This document shows, piece by piece, positions 1 through 12,784 of a stretch of 64,000 bases of DNA. Where the stretch lies: assembly GCF_040115645.1 (NCBI RefSeq), contig NC_089554.1:3658001-3722000 (forward strand), read 5' to 3'. Positions within the stretch are counted from its first letter, which is position 1. Each line of letters opens with the position of its first letter. Under the pieces are notes generated by a model. That model searched no databases and was not told the DNA's origin. It saw only the letters and a program-made list of their open reading frames with translations. Made by a program: the position numbers and the translations under genes. The stretch is from Euwallacea fornicatus (taxonomy: Eukaryota; Arthropoda; Insecta; Coleoptera; Curculionidae).

Positions 1-944
1 AAGTTGATAAAAATACATTACAAAATCAAAACCGAAAATTTTCACTGGTGTTTGTAGGCTCTAACACGTATCCATTCTGGGAAGATCAAAGACGCAGACT
101 TCGCGTCAGCATTATCCATCGAATGGAAGATTTATTTTCAGCGCGAAATAGCTCAACTTTGGAAGTTTTAGCATTTAGACCGAAATACCTACTTGTTTTC
201 CATCACTCTATTTCAAGCCCCGCTGTATACATGTATTTTCATAATTTTCTAAGGAGGACCAGCAATAAAGCTGTATTGCAAAACTGGTAAAGCCGTCTGT
301 AACAAATCTATGAAACAAGGGGGTAATGAAACTGGGTGATTCAGCATTGGGAAGATCAAACTTAATGATCCCTGGACGAACTTTAATAGCCGGGATCCCC
401 AAATCCAACCTGAATCCCAATCGAAGCCGCACTGGTGATAATCAACTTAAATTAATGCGGTTTCTTCTCGAAGTGGTATAAAAACGTCAAGACTTTACTC
501 CCTTGTTTACCCCAAGAATTATACTCAGGTGAATTTTGCACCTTTAGCGAAGGGCGAGGCGAAGGGTCTTTCCGGAGTAATTGACAGGATATTTTATTAC
601 GAGCTTTAAAATGACTATAAAGACCCCGGACTAAACATGCTAAAAGATGAATAATGCTCTTAAGGCACACGGTTGGATTATTTAGGTGAAATATATATAT
701 ATATCGAAACGAAAATAAGCATTGTTTACAAACATTACTTCAAAACCTTTGCCGTGGGTGGTATAAGTTTTTATATCAGAACACTCCTACATTAAAAAAA
801 CGTGCCGCTTCATAAAAAAGGCATTTAAGTACCGTTTTTTTGAAAAAAAAAGAAAGATATTTATCTTTTTAATTACCAGTTTATGAATAATAGATTGAAG
901 GGTTGATGGCGAGCGTTAAGTGAGCTTTAACCTCTTTCGTATAC
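1..944. other. no gene recognised
   Basis: AT-rich sequence with only short random ORFs (largest 80 codons at 48-290) that resemble no family I know. A short TA run lies near 692-705. Nothing else is supported. Confidence 0.5.
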
Positions 945-2218
945 AAGATGTTAATGAATAAATGTTAGATATTTATAGGGCGTACAGCTGGATTGCAAAT
1001 TGACCAACTTCTATTAACCAACTCATGTGCGGAAACGCACCGTTTTCGTGCCATGGCTAGATTTATTAGTGATGCTTTTAGTAATCAAATACGGTAAATG
1101 ACACTCATTACAACCTTTTAACCTGTCAATAGCTACAATAATTGTTCAAAATGGCGACCACCAACCTCGGTGCAGGCATCGCGTCTACGTATCATATTTT
1201 GATTGATTATTGATACTGCAAGATTTGTTGCACAAAGTTCAAGGCAATGGGAACGATAAACCAAGGTGGAAGAAGGTATGGTCCAATTAAATAGCCATCG
1301 ACAATCCCAGCCCACATGTCGATTCCGAACTTGTGTTGAAAGATAGTGAATATCATGTGGGTTTTCGTCAACCCAAATATTACTTTTGCGAGAATTAAAA
1401 ATACCCGTTTTGGTGAAAGTAGCTTCATCAGAAAAAAGAACAAACCATGGAAAATCAGGCTCTATTTGACAACGTTGAACGAACCACCGAGAGAAAATGG
1501 TACGTCGTGCATAATCAGTTGGGCTAGTGCTTGAACTAATTGGAGATGGTGAGGGTGGAACTGTACTCTCAAAACTTGCAAGATGCTTACATGATTAATT
1601 GTCACGTCCCTTGCAACAGTTCAAGTGCTACTTTATGCATCTTATTCAACCCTATCAAGCACCTCTTTTTCAAAACTCTGTAGTTCGGTGACTTCTCTGA
1701 ACTCCACAGTCCGCCCTATTAACTACGGCGTACTCTTCCAGTTTTTTGTAATCACTGAAATATTATGGCAAATATTCTATGCGATCGCCTTGGCCAATTA
1801 AGAATTTGAGCTAAATGGAGCTGACATGCTCTTCTTCCTTTGTATAGTGAACTTGACTGTAAAGTAACACCTCCTTCGCGCAATCGCTAAATGTGGGCAT
1901 TTACAATTAAGTTAAGCTATGAAAACTCGACCAATCTAAGAAATTTGACACGTTAAAACTGACAACAGATATCAAAAGAATAACAGCTTACTTAAAAAAC
2001 AATCAAAGTAATCATAGAATTAACGCGCATACGGATGGGTCATTGGCAGTGTTTGATTAATATGAGCATCACTAATCTAAATAATCAATAATCTAAATCT
2101 AACCATGGCTAGAAAACAATGCGTGTCCGCATATGAGCTAATTAATAAAAGTTGGTCAATTTTCAATCCCTTTGTAGGTCCTATGAATATGTAACACGTA
2201 TTCATTAACGCCCTGTAT
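945..2218 (-). mobile_element. degenerate mariner/IS630-like element, minus strand
   Basis: The two ends are imperfect inverted repeats. The left end (about 945-1075) and the reverse complement of the right end (about 2100-2218, ending in CCCTG before TA) share GGGCGTxxxG, ATTGACCAACTTxTATTAA and a CATGGxTAGATTT block. The minus strand encodes pieces of a DDE transposase in order: a DNA-binding linker around 1560-1700 (VARDVTINHVSI), the first catalytic Asp in LFSDEATF near 1430, MWAGIVDGYLIGPYLLPP near 1265-1320, and the C-terminal tail ending GRHFEQLL near 1133-1160. Frameshifts, and an internal deletion between the DMWAG block and the C-terminus, make it non-functional. The family call rests on remembered insect transposase motifs. 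Confidence 0.8.
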
Positions 2219-2370
2219 ATTGAACCCTACGGTCTATTAGTTTATTTCCTACAGCGCCACTTAATTTGGAACTAATTATTACTCTGTTTCGGGCTAATAC
2301 ATCAAATTCCCGAGAACTTTAACCACAAAGTTTTCGTCTGAAAAATTACGGTCGTTTCCACAACCATTAT

Positions 2371-3000
2371 ACAGTGTGTCTAGTTCAGTTGGAAACATAT
2401 GAAAAACTTTTTTAGTATTAATTTGACAAAAAAATTTATTTCCCTTGAAAAATTCTGCAGAGTATTAAACCTAAAGTGAAATGATAAAACATCACGTTTT
2501 TAGAGTCGCATACCAGCTTCCTTGAAAATATGAATTTTTCCCAAGAAAATGTTATTATTGTCAGTTTCGACAATGCACTTTTACCTCTTATTTATTAAAA
2601 ACATGAACATTTTTTGTGTCTCAATATGTTTTCATAATAATTACGCAATTTATATAGGCAACTAATGTATAAACGTACTTTATTTTGTCATTAGGAAAAG
2701 ACAAAGAGTTAATAATTGGTGTAACTTTGTAGGATATTTACTTTAGTTTTAATTTATTCCACTAGAGCCTCTATATAGCCACCCTTCCTTTGAAAACATT
2801 TAATCGTTCCCCTGCCAAATTCCCTTAATACATTCATTATCACATTTGGAGTAATTTTCTGACGTGCTTCCGAAATGATCCTGTCCAAATGGTGAACATC
2901 TTTCAAGTGCCTGTAGTGGTAAACTTTTTGTGTTAACAAATCGCATAAGAAATAATCTACAGGAGTTGTCAGGAGATCTAGCATGCCAAACAATATTTGA
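2371..3000 (-). mobile_element. truncated mariner-like element (transposase C-terminus)
   Basis: The minus strand at 2754-2990 encodes the end of a mariner-like transposase: TPVDYFLCDLL corresponds to the usual TPLDFFLWGYL, followed by ITPNVIMNVLREF and a terminal GGYIEALVE. A terminus-like ACAGTGTGTC lies at 2371. A second one in the same orientation (ACAGTGTGTCC) is at about 3142, so a further related fragment follows. No intact catalytic core remains. Confidence 0.6.
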
Positions 3001-5126
3001 ATGTCTGTGAATTACTTTTTATCGTAAAACTGACAATGAAAAAGTTTCGCATATGATTCCAACTTAAGGAGATACACTGTGTACTTATTAATTGTGTGGA
3101 TCAAATGTTATTAAATTAATCATTTATTCTTACTGTTGCCACAGTGTGTCCGAATAATTTAAAACGTAAAACTCGAAACCCATAACCTAAAGGAGATTTT
3201 ATACGTTAAAATATTCGTTTTTCTGAATGTATACATTTATAAAATAAATATCAATGTATATATTTGGGACCAGCAGGTCTTCATACATATCTAATGGCGT
3301 TCGACTGTATCAGGGTGGCAAATGTAAACAAAAGTCCCATTCACCATATTTTCAAGAAAATTTTTTATTGTGTTCTAAAATAAAAATTCATTGTAAATTA
3401 AGCGAGAATATGAAATAAAATCATTTATAATACGATACACGTGCATCAGGGAATTCACTTATGACCTTTTTTTGTCACGAAAAAAATCTTCAAAACACCC
3501 GGCCGGTGTTTTCATGGCCGGGTAGTAAGGAGATTCGCCGAAGCGTCTACATATTAAAAAACCTGAGTTGAAAGAACTCTCTCTGATTTCGAAATTGTCT
3601 TAAAGAGATATATCTCCAGGAGGCAGAGAAAACTGCGAATAGCTACTAACTAGTCCACTCATCCTCTAATAGTCTCCGCATTCTCTTCGTCTGTTCATTT
3701 TATGATCATCTACTGTTTCTTTGGATCATTTCGGTACTGGTGTACTTTTTTACGCAATTCGTGTAATAAAACGAGCCTTCGTAATGGCTTCTCACCTTCC
3801 TATAGTGGATTTGCGTTCTTACAAGTTGCAGGGAACGCCACTCTTGCTCCTTTCAATCACTTTGTCTACGCTCTTCTGGTTCCATCTCTTCATGTTATTA
3901 TTAATTCTGATGCAAACATCTAAAAGAAAGTTATGCATTTTTCTTCCCTAATGGAAATTGTTCCTGCCTGTTTGCGTTTTCTCCCGAGATGCTTCTCTTT
4001 GCATTGTAGCATTCCTTTGCATATCGCCTTATTGTTGTGTTTGTCCTAAGGGCTCGTTTCTGATGGTGCAACACATCGCGCCTCCGACTTGTTTGCGTCC
4101 GACTCCCCGGTTTTACCCATTGCACATCCATCCTTCTGGGCCTGTTACCTCTCTCAGTCTCCTCCGAGGTTGGTTACCCGGACTCGGCAGAGGAGGTATC
4201 CAGAGGGCGCCGTGCTGGAATGCAGACAGATTTTTAACCCCCTTGACATATTGTTTATCTACTGTCCTAGGGGGGCAACTAAAATGCCATAAGAAATCGT
4301 GTTTTATTTATTGTTTTAAAACGTTAAGTGAATTCTATTAACCCGAACAGTCGGGAACTACTTTACTTCCTTCCAAACGACACTGTAAACACTCAAAAAC
4401 AAACAGCTTGCACAAAAATAACGTTTAGAATATATTTCAGTTAATGATTACAAAAGTCCTTAAACAATGTTGCCTACTTTATTTCTACTGTATAATATAT
4501 AGACATTGTCCGAGAGAGAAGTCGAGTTGAACAAACAGTCCACTGTATGTTTATTTTAATTTAGCCGTTTTCGAAATAATGGACACTCTTTTTCCATTAT
4601 TTTGATTAAAATACACCTATTGGAAATGTGTATGTTAAACATATTTCCCTCAATAATATATTTAATTGACAGTGGATTCCGGTAATTGGATTAACTGAAA
4701 TGACATAAATTACTGGCATGGAAAAAGGTGAACGCAATATAAACATCAACTCAAAGACATTGTTAGCGTCATCACACTTCAAATTAAACAGATTCGATTA
4801 AACGCATAAAACGGCATTCGATTTGAAATTGACAAACCGACAAGTGGTGCAGCGCCTCTAATTCCAATTTGTTTTGCAAACCATGAACGCAGCTGGGATT
4901 CTGTGAATATTCAAGCCATAAGTATGCGCACCGACACATCTGAATGAATCCTTGAATGAGACTTTAAAATTTCATGTTAAATCCAACTGTTCGAATTGTA
5001 AAACTGGAACGTTTCAATGACGTTTAGCCCGGAAGAAATTATTCATATCAATCTATAAAAGCAGCAATAGTAAATTCGTTCCTGTCCTCCTCTGAGGAAT
5101 CGATCAAAAACATATACATACATATA
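3001..5126. other. no gene recognised; GC-richer patch inside
   Basis: Mostly AT-rich. The stretch about 4030-4230 is clearly more GC-rich than its surroundings and carries a 127-codon open frame (3958-4341) with no recognisable domain. I read it as fragmentary repeat rather than a gene. GGCCGG occurs twice near 3500-3520. Confidence 0.4.
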
Positions 5127-5916
5127 CAGGGTGTTTCCTAACTACGTGTAAAAAATTTAAAGGCGTAATCCTCGACTGATTTTGAGTCAAAAATGTCTAA
5201 TAAACATATGTCCGCAAATGCCTTGTGTCCAAGATACAGGGTGTTGAAATGTGACAAGAAAAAGAGATTTTATTTCCAAAATGATTCAATTTGGGTGTTC
5301 GAATTTTAGAAAAGACAATTCCGGGGGTTCCGGGGTTTTCTTCAATACGTCTTAAGATTTCTTCCTCTACTTCTGGTGTTCGACGTGTTATTGGCTTTCC
5401 ACCTCCTGGAGTTTTCATAAGAGATCCTGTATCACAAAGACGTTGAAAGAGGTTGTTTAAAGGTTTGGTGGTTGGGAGCTTGGTGGTTTGGAAACCTTTC
5501 CATGTGAATGCGCCTCGCTGCCAAACACTCACCATCAGCAAGGCCGTAAAGAAAAACCATATTGGCCACTTCTTGATTAGTGTAATTAGGCATTTGAAAA
5601 ATTTTCAAAACTGAGGTATAATCTGATTTTTGGGACACAGAACTAAATTCTTTCACTTTAGAGAGTAAAACGCCAAAATAACACTGACTATCTTGTTTAT
5701 AGTAGTGAAAGTAGCAAAAAAAACTAACAATAAACAAGTTAGTAAATACCACCAAACCTTTAGAAACCTTTAAAACCCTTTTCAACGTCTTTCACTCAAC
5801 ACCCTGTATCTTGGAAACAAGGCATTTGCGGACATATGTTTTTTAGACATTTTTTACTCAAAATCAGTCGAGGATTACGCCTTTAAATTTTTTACACGTA
5901 GTTAGGAAACACCCTG
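5127..5916 (-). mobile_element. non-autonomous long-TIR element carrying a transposase DNA-binding head
   Basis: The element is 790 bp, flanked by TA, with about 115-bp inverted termini starting CAGGGTGTTTCCTAACTACG. The interior on the minus strand (about 5310-5610) encodes only the N-terminal helix-turn-helix region of insect mariner/IS630-type transposases (DUF4817-like): YTNQEVANMVFLYGLADG, then ECLAARRIHMERFPN, and RRTPEVEEEILRRIEENPG. One frameshift lies near 5460. No DDE catalytic part is present. The terminal repeats are nearly identical, so it is fairly young. It looks like an internal-deletion derivative of a larger autonomous element. Confidence 0.8.
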
Positions 5917-6028
5917 TATATATATATATATATATATGTATCTTCTTAATGAAGCATTATTGGAATATGGTTTATATAGGGAGTCATATTATTTTTCAAT
6001 GTACTATTACCCACTGAAATATAATGAA

Positions 6029-6048
6029 ACACTTGTGGGACACCCTGT
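6029..6048 (-). repeat. solo CAGGGTG-type transposon terminus
   Basis: Read on the minus strand this is TACAGGGTGTCCCACAAG, the typical end of the TA-inserting elements found throughout the window. The partner terminus was not found nearby. Confidence 0.4.
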
Positions 6049-6712
6049 ATATTTATATATGACATTTTACCTAAAGCTGCGTAGAAAATAGTAAGGTCCC
6101 AGTTCCGATAGATCAAAAATCATTAATGAAACTTCCACATTTCTAATAAAATTCCGAATTCAATTACTCCTACCAAACGATTGCCGAATCCACTCATAAA
6201 ATACGCATAGTCAAGTTTCATCAAATTTCAGAAGTTATTCAGCAGACGTTCGCCAACTTCACATCAGAAAAGAATTTCGGCGCACCTTTTTACAATTTTA
6301 ATTTGCAAATTGAGTTCGGATCGTTTCGCGAATGCAAATTCGCACATCGTCTACGAGGATCTTCCAAAGGAATTAGTAATTTGCCGATTCTGTGCCGAGA
6401 ATTATCGGATGTAAGACAAATTCGGTTTCGGAACGAAAACCAATTTTCTTGCTTCCGTAATAAGATTTGGTTTTACTTTATCCTCTGATAAAATATTAGG
6501 AGTCGGTTTCGTTGATTTAACCACGAAGCCTTTGTTCACGTTTAATTGAAATTCAACGTCAGTTTTGAAATTTGTTTACAAATCCAGGTTTTTCCCTCAG
6601 GTTCGCGCCAATTTATGTCAACGGTAGAAGGGTAACGCAAAATAAACATTTATAAAACAACGAGATTTTCCCTAGTCAGATTAAATAAAAATAATATTTT
6701 GAGCATCATCTA

Positions 6713-7102
6713 CGGGGTGTTTCAGAAACATTGCTGCCAACGAGAACTGGGCGCTAGAGGTAAACGAACAACAGAGCGACTCAGATGAACGTGCCTCGTA
6801 AAGAACTTACTTGGTCCATTCCACAGTGCGTCAAACTATTTTTACAGAGAATTATCTGCACTGATAAAATAGATGATTCAAATAAACTTGTCTTGCCTAA
6901 AACCTCCTTGGAAGCAACTTCAAATTCGTTAATCGAAAACTGATAATTATTGTCAATCTAAAAAATTTTAAAAATCACTACGTCAGCCTGTAGAACGAAA
7001 AGAAACAACTTTTGTCTGAGGCAAGATTAGCTGAATCGCCGTAGTCTTTCATTCGCTGGCTCGATACACTCATTTGTAACAAGGTTTCGAGGACGCCCTG
7101 TG
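6713..7102. mobile_element. short degenerate TIR element
   Basis: The left end CGGGGTGTTTCAGAAAC and the right end (reverse complement CAGGGCGTCCTCGAAAC) are related, and similarity continues inward for about 90 bp to a shared CAG...GCCTC block. The interior (about 210 bp) has no coding capacity. Confidence 0.5.
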
Positions 7103-8494
7103 TAAGAACCTCGAAGTATAATAAATCGAGCTTTCTTTCTCACGATACGTGGAACGAGGCTAATTAATAGTTGTAATCTGAGCAGAGTCTTCTCATACTG
7201 ATCACGATTTCAGCAAGTGTCTGAATAAACCTAAGGAAACATATATCAGAAGATATCCCATTCCGTTATTATATACTGCAATGTGTGGAGTCGGATCCTC
7301 ATTTTCGTAAGCTTATGTCGATGATTTGGTAGATCTATAGATTAAAGGCCAATTGGGAATTGCATTCGCGAACGACATACTCACCCAATGTGGACAAATG
7401 AACTAAAAACTAATTTTTTTTATATCGAAATAAAGTCAATGCAACTTTTCGTCCCCACATGGTGAAACCTTCTATCAACTGGGCAGTGGGGGATCTGTTC
7501 TGAGCGCCGGGTATCCCGTTCTTTTCACCAGGACCCGCCGCAAAGCACTGAAGTCTGTTACCACTTACACTAAGCTGTGGCTTATAATCATTCATTTCCT
7601 TATCAGCCTCGTAGCCCTCAATAATAAATATAGCAGAACTACCTCGTCAGGTTAGTTCAGGCTAAAACAAACAACCCTCCAGTAATACCTTCAAAATTAC
7701 ACTCTAAGAAGCTTTATTAAAGTAAAGGTACTTGTATTAAAGTTGTATTAAATGCAAATCAAACACTTTACCAAAGCAAATTAATTACTGATCCCCCATA
7801 CCGGTTTGCGTGTCATGTCCTGAAAGGTGCGTGAATACGACACATGAAACTTTAATAACTGTGTGGTTTTGTGGTAAATGAAGCTTTGCTCTTTCAGCTC
7901 GCATTGAATTATTTAGCAACAGGAGATGTGCCCTGTTCAGATTTCTGTTATCCCTTGGGTCGATTAACCAAACCAACCTCAGGTAATATCTAAATGTCAT
8001 AGAAGAAGGAGATAATTAAACAAAAATTGTGGCAAGTTATTATGAATCCCATAGCGAGACGGAAACGAGTCTAAAATTCATGGCGGGTTCTGGAAGGCAG
8101 CACTTTATTAAGTTTTCATTTTAGGCGAAAATTCTTCTCCTGTATACTCTTTATTGCCCGTTATTATACGTCAAAATGTTAAAAATTCCATTGATGCGTT
8201 GTGTCAAGGAAATGATTTGCTTTATACCATTAACCCACGTTCCGCTTTTTTACGCTTTCCGGTTACCGAGTGAAAAGGGCAAAAAGATAGAGAAATAATG
8301 ACCATGATTTTAAATTAACTGTTTATCCATTACTCTGTCAGTTATTAAGTTTCCTTCAGGTTAGTTAAACACTATCATTATATTAAAAAACTAATGCCTT
8401 CTATTTCTCTTCTATAGGATGATCGAGGATGGGAGTTTTCTAATATGAATATACAGTGCTTGCAGAAAGTGTTGCATTACGTTAAATTTTAATT
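7103..8494. other. no gene recognised
   Basis: No open frame above 71 codons and no motif recognised. The sequence looks unique and AT-rich. Confidence 0.4.
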
Positions 8495-9990
8495 TTGACT
8501 ATATCCATCTCACACGACTTCATCCACATATTCTTGGTGTACATCCTTCCTCGCGCCAGCACTGAACAAAACATGCTAATCAAATCGTGTCTCTACAAAT
8601 ATATGATTATTGTGGGAGATTTCACTCTAAGCAAAAACAAGACAAAACAACTAAAGAGATTCCTGGACAACTCAGATTTTAAAAAGACACAATACGTCGA
8701 CCACATTTTTGATACTTAAAACTCAAGATTCGGCCCTCGACCTATTACTTTGCACAGCTAACATGACAAATGTCATAAGCAATGTTAAGCTTACAAATGA
8801 ACTTGGATAAGACTACTTAGCAATAATATTTGACATGAACTACGGACAAAGCTGATCAAATGAATGCACAAACTCATACTGGAGTTGCTCAACGAGTGCG
8901 TCAAATGCGAAACGTTTCCAGAGACCTGGAAAACGGGAATAATGATTCCCACTCCTGAATCTGGACTGGACAACACACAAACAGAAAACTACAGACTTAT
9001 AACATTACTTCCTGTACTAAGCAAAATATTTTAAAACATAATTAAAACGAGACTGCAAAATCAAATTAGTCAACAAATATCAACATATCAATTCGGCTTT
9101 AAACTTATTCACTCGATGGTACTCCTACTTTTTACACCGACCAATAAGATACAAACCTCACACCTAGAAAACAATAAAACATTGTGTCTCTTTATGGACA
9201 TAAATAAGGCATTGGACAATGTTTGCCACAAAGGACAAGTATACGACCTAACACACCGAAGTACTTAGTAGATAATATAAGGAACCTAATAAAAAACCGA
9301 CACCTAGAGGTACGCATAAACGACACCCTTTCTTTTGCCTTTTTCCCCTGAGGAAGGGCTCCCACAAGGATCGCCACTCACACCATATTTTTACAACATT
9401 TACTGCCACATACAACTATAACCTACAAGATAAAAATCACTTTGACAAAACGGCATGTATAGTGCAATGCGCTGACAACACTACACTTATCACACACGAT
9501 CAAACCACGAGGAAAGCGATGAAAAACTGCAGACACGAACGGACAACACAATGACTTCTGTACAATCTGTAGCACCGATGGAGGAATTAGTATCCAAAAC
9601 GGCCACCTAAATTTCCAAATCCGTCTGCAGACCGCTATTGGACTATACACGTATACTAAGAGCAAATGCTACAGAGATAACAAGACATACAAAGTACAGA
9701 ACACGTCGCACTGAAACTAATCACCGAGATGAGGCATCCCGAGCACCTTCCCCACAATCCATCCAATGCACTGTTATATGAACGGACACTAATGACTGTA
9801 ATAACGGAAATATTACTACAAGTACAATCTAAATGGAAAGACAACCACTATAATTGGACTATACTCGCTTTGCCTAACAAGACAAAGTAGACAGTCCTGC
9901 TTCCTCTTCCCTTCCACTATACTGCTGGAATATTTCCAAGAATTGGGATTTTTTTCTTATTCCTTTTTTTTGTATATATTTAATCGAATT
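8495..9990 (+). pseudogene. dead Jockey-like non-LTR retrotransposon (endonuclease end and reverse transcriptase)
   Basis: Order of remnants: the endonuclease tail (IIVGDFTLSKN near 8608-8640, then YVDHIFDT before a stop at about 8718), then reverse-transcriptase blocks. The RT blocks are LNECVKCETFPETWKTG and NYRLITLLPVLSKIF (8890-9035), the palm motif LFMDINKALDNV (9190-9225), GLPQGSPLTPYFYNIY after a frameshift (about 9356-9405), and a degraded catalytic box near 9465 reading CADN where active enzymes have YADD. Many stops and frameshifts are present. The 3' end appears to run into an A-rich stretch near 9990. Homology is inferred from remembered Jockey/R1 motifs. Confidence 0.85.
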
Positions 9991-10262
9991 GCAAAGAAAA
10001 AAGGTAAAACATTACGTCACGAGCAAAAAGTCCATTGAAGCCGATAGCTCTTTCTTTAGTGAATACAGATTTTCTACTAATACTACTGAAAAATTTCATT
10101 AAACTGGAACATGTATCTGCAAAATCAGTAAGTAATATTGAAAAACCAAAAAAATTTCATACATACAAAATGTCCCTTTCCTAAAAGCTGACACCCGAAG
10201 ATGATGATGGCAGAATAGAATTTTGTGAATTGATGCAATAAAAAGGCATTCAGGATAAAAGG
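9991..10262. other. no gene recognised
   Basis: Short AT-rich spacer between the LINE relic and the next mariner-like relic. Confidence 0.4.
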
Positions 10263-11121
10263 TTCTTTTTTGAATTTTTATTTTCAAATGAAGTAGCGTT
10301 TTGCATAAATGGATCTATTCACGGACATAATTATCGCTGCTGGTCTACAGATGATCCTCAGTGGACACTGACCTTGCATATACAACATCCGCAAAAGCTC
10401 AATGTGCGGATGGATACATATAATCGGCAACCAGTTCATCAGTATATTTTTCATAGACGGAAACTTAAGCAACGCATCATACTTATCCTATTGCAAAGTG
10501 AAATAATTCCATCAATCGTCGCAATTTTTCCTACAGAAAATAGAGAAAAAGCAACTAGTAATACTTAGTACCAACCAGACGGTACGTCTCTCCACTTTAC
10601 ATTACGTTATGGCCCTGAGAGAGTATATTGCAGAGATTTTCCTTAGGAGGTGCAGAGGATAGCCGCTACAATCTCCAGATCTGACACCCTTTGATTTTTT
10701 TTTTGGGGTTTACTTAATAGGTTGAATTTACAAAAATATACCATAAAATTTGGATGATTTATGTCTTAAACTTTAGATAGAATTAGAATGCATAACAGAA
10801 GCAACACTGGATAATTGCATAAAAGGTTTCAAAGAACGACTGAGTCATTTTCGAATTGTTACTGGAACCCAATCTGAGTTCTGAGCATACCGACGTATCC
10901 CTCATCGAACTGCTTTTACTTGATATTTTACAAAAATCGGTACTTTTCCATTTGAAAATAAAAAGTGAAAAGGGGTAGCTGAATAGGGATGAAAAATTTT
11001 AACATCGAAGATAATGAACTTAATGCTATTTTTCAAATAAAATTACACGTGTTTAAACATAAAAAAAAAATTGGTGTTCGTGAAACTTACAAATATGTTG
11101 CAATACTTTTTACAAACGCTG
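10263..11121 (+). mobile_element. mariner-like element relic, plus strand
   Basis: The plus strand around 10374-10890 encodes, with frameshifts, the blocks HIQHPQKLNVRMDTYNRQ (usually HPQKLNVWAGI), a remnant of FFIDGNLSNASYL, LQSPDLTPFDFFFGVYL (the second catalytic Asp region) and FKERLSHFRI near the C-terminus. The 3' noncoding part (about 10925-11121) ends ...AACGCTG followed by TA. It is shared with a second copy at about 46330-46539. The left terminus was not located. Confidence 0.7.
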
Positions 11122-12767
11122 TAGTGAAGCGACTCAAGGGTTTCTTCCCGATTTTCATTCAACAAATTTGAATTCTTCGTCTCGAAGTCGGTTCAAGCAA
11201 CTTTGGGTTCGTGCATGCAACAATTATGGAATATTTCTCTCCAAACATTCTGCAAGCTCCGTCTTGGGAAATATGTTTCAAAATTTTTAAAACACAAAGT
11301 AAAATTGGGAGTTTTCCAACGAGTTTCTTAGCCATTATTTTTTGATAAAGTTATAACTTTAGAGCCTGGTTCTGGCATAACTACCCATTTATCTGTACCT
11401 TCGTCCATAAAAGGGAAAAGATTTATTCCTCCTGCAACGGCCAATGAAGAGCAACATCAAATGACGAATTTTTCATTTCCATTTGCCAGCACGATCCCTG
11501 GCTAATAACCCTGATGGGATATTTTAAGAGATCGTGAGACGTTTGACTTATTACGATTGCCCGCGGTAAGATTTTCCATTAAAAGAGCTTGAGAAATCGT
11601 GTTTGTTCAGGTAGATGCAAAGACAAACTGCTGACTATAAATAGTCAATTTTTGCAGAAAACTAATTACGAGAGATGAATTTGCTATTTTGTCATTTTAA
11701 AATAACAAGGGCGAAACTAACGGAAAATTAAATATGATTTAATTCTCCAACGGTTTTTTTTTTGCTTTTTTAAAATTTTTTTTTGTACTTCTCCGAAAAA
11801 CAAAATTGATAAAAGAATTAAGTACTTACATAATTTAATCCAATTAGTTATAACGGCCAATTTTATTATACATGTTTTAATTAATAATAAAACCTGTTAT
11901 TAAATCACACTCCATATTCGAACAATAAATAAAATAATTTCCCAATTTCAATTTTGTCATCGCTAATGAAAAGTCAATAATAAGCGAACCAGAGAGCCAA
12001 CGTTCTGCAGTAAAACGGATTCGAAAGCCCTAAACGATTCGAATAATCGGAAACACAGGGTAGTTGAACTAATTAAAGAGAATACTTTTTTAGTTCATCA
12101 ATTTATCATTATAATGTTAGCGTAAAACTATCTCTAATCACTAAGTAGAGTGAGTTCCTTGTGTGAACTGTAAGGATGTGTTAGTGCTAATTTACGATCA
12201 AAGGTACCGTTATGCAGGGAGGGCCGCATGGAAAGACGCCTTCAGCAGACCTAAAAACAAGATTTCCAGATATAAGAGTTCACATTTAATTCCTTCTTCC
12301 TTCGAAACGGCTCAAAAAATAGTTTAATAAAAAAGGTTTGGACGCTCGAAATATTGCATTATTTTATCTGCAATAAAACTTGGAACTGAAAGTTTAAACT
12401 GATGTTGCAAAATTGGCCATAAAAGAAGAAAATTATTTTACGTGAAAGGGCCAGCTATTGAGGTATTGCCGCTCAAAGCTGCAATCCCTGAAGCTGGTCT
12501 CTTGGGCATTACACAGGATCTTTTATTGCCTCGTGAAGAAAAAAATTTATAGGACCCCATTAAATTTCTCCCTTTTACTTTTCATATTCTGACACTTAAA
12601 GTAGAAATATTCTTGGAGGAAGGGGCGGTTTTCCACCGTTCTAATGCGAGAAAACTATTCCGTCCACGTCAAGCTTAAAAAAATACCACCAAACGCACTG
12701 ACGATAAGTTAATTGCCACGAACGCGGGGAGCAATAACAATTGACAAAAAATTAATAAAAAAGTTAT
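11122..12767. other. no gene recognised
   Basis: AT-rich with long A and T runs near 11750-11790. No coding or repeat structure seen. Confidence 0.4.
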
Positions 12768-12784
12768 ATAGGGTGTGCCAGAAA
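12768..12784 (+). repeat. solo transposon terminus
   Basis: ATAGGGTGTGCCAGAA resembles the termini of mariner-like elements elsewhere in the window. No partner end was identified. Confidence 0.3.

Noticed and set aside
3958..4341. 127-codon plus-strand frame
   Set aside because: Overlaps other frames, has a Cys/Pro-rich composition with no domain, and the sequence looks like a GC-richer repeat fragment.
5916..5938. TA dinucleotide run as a functional element
   Set aside because: Ordinary microsatellite next to the TA target site of the 5127-5916 element.
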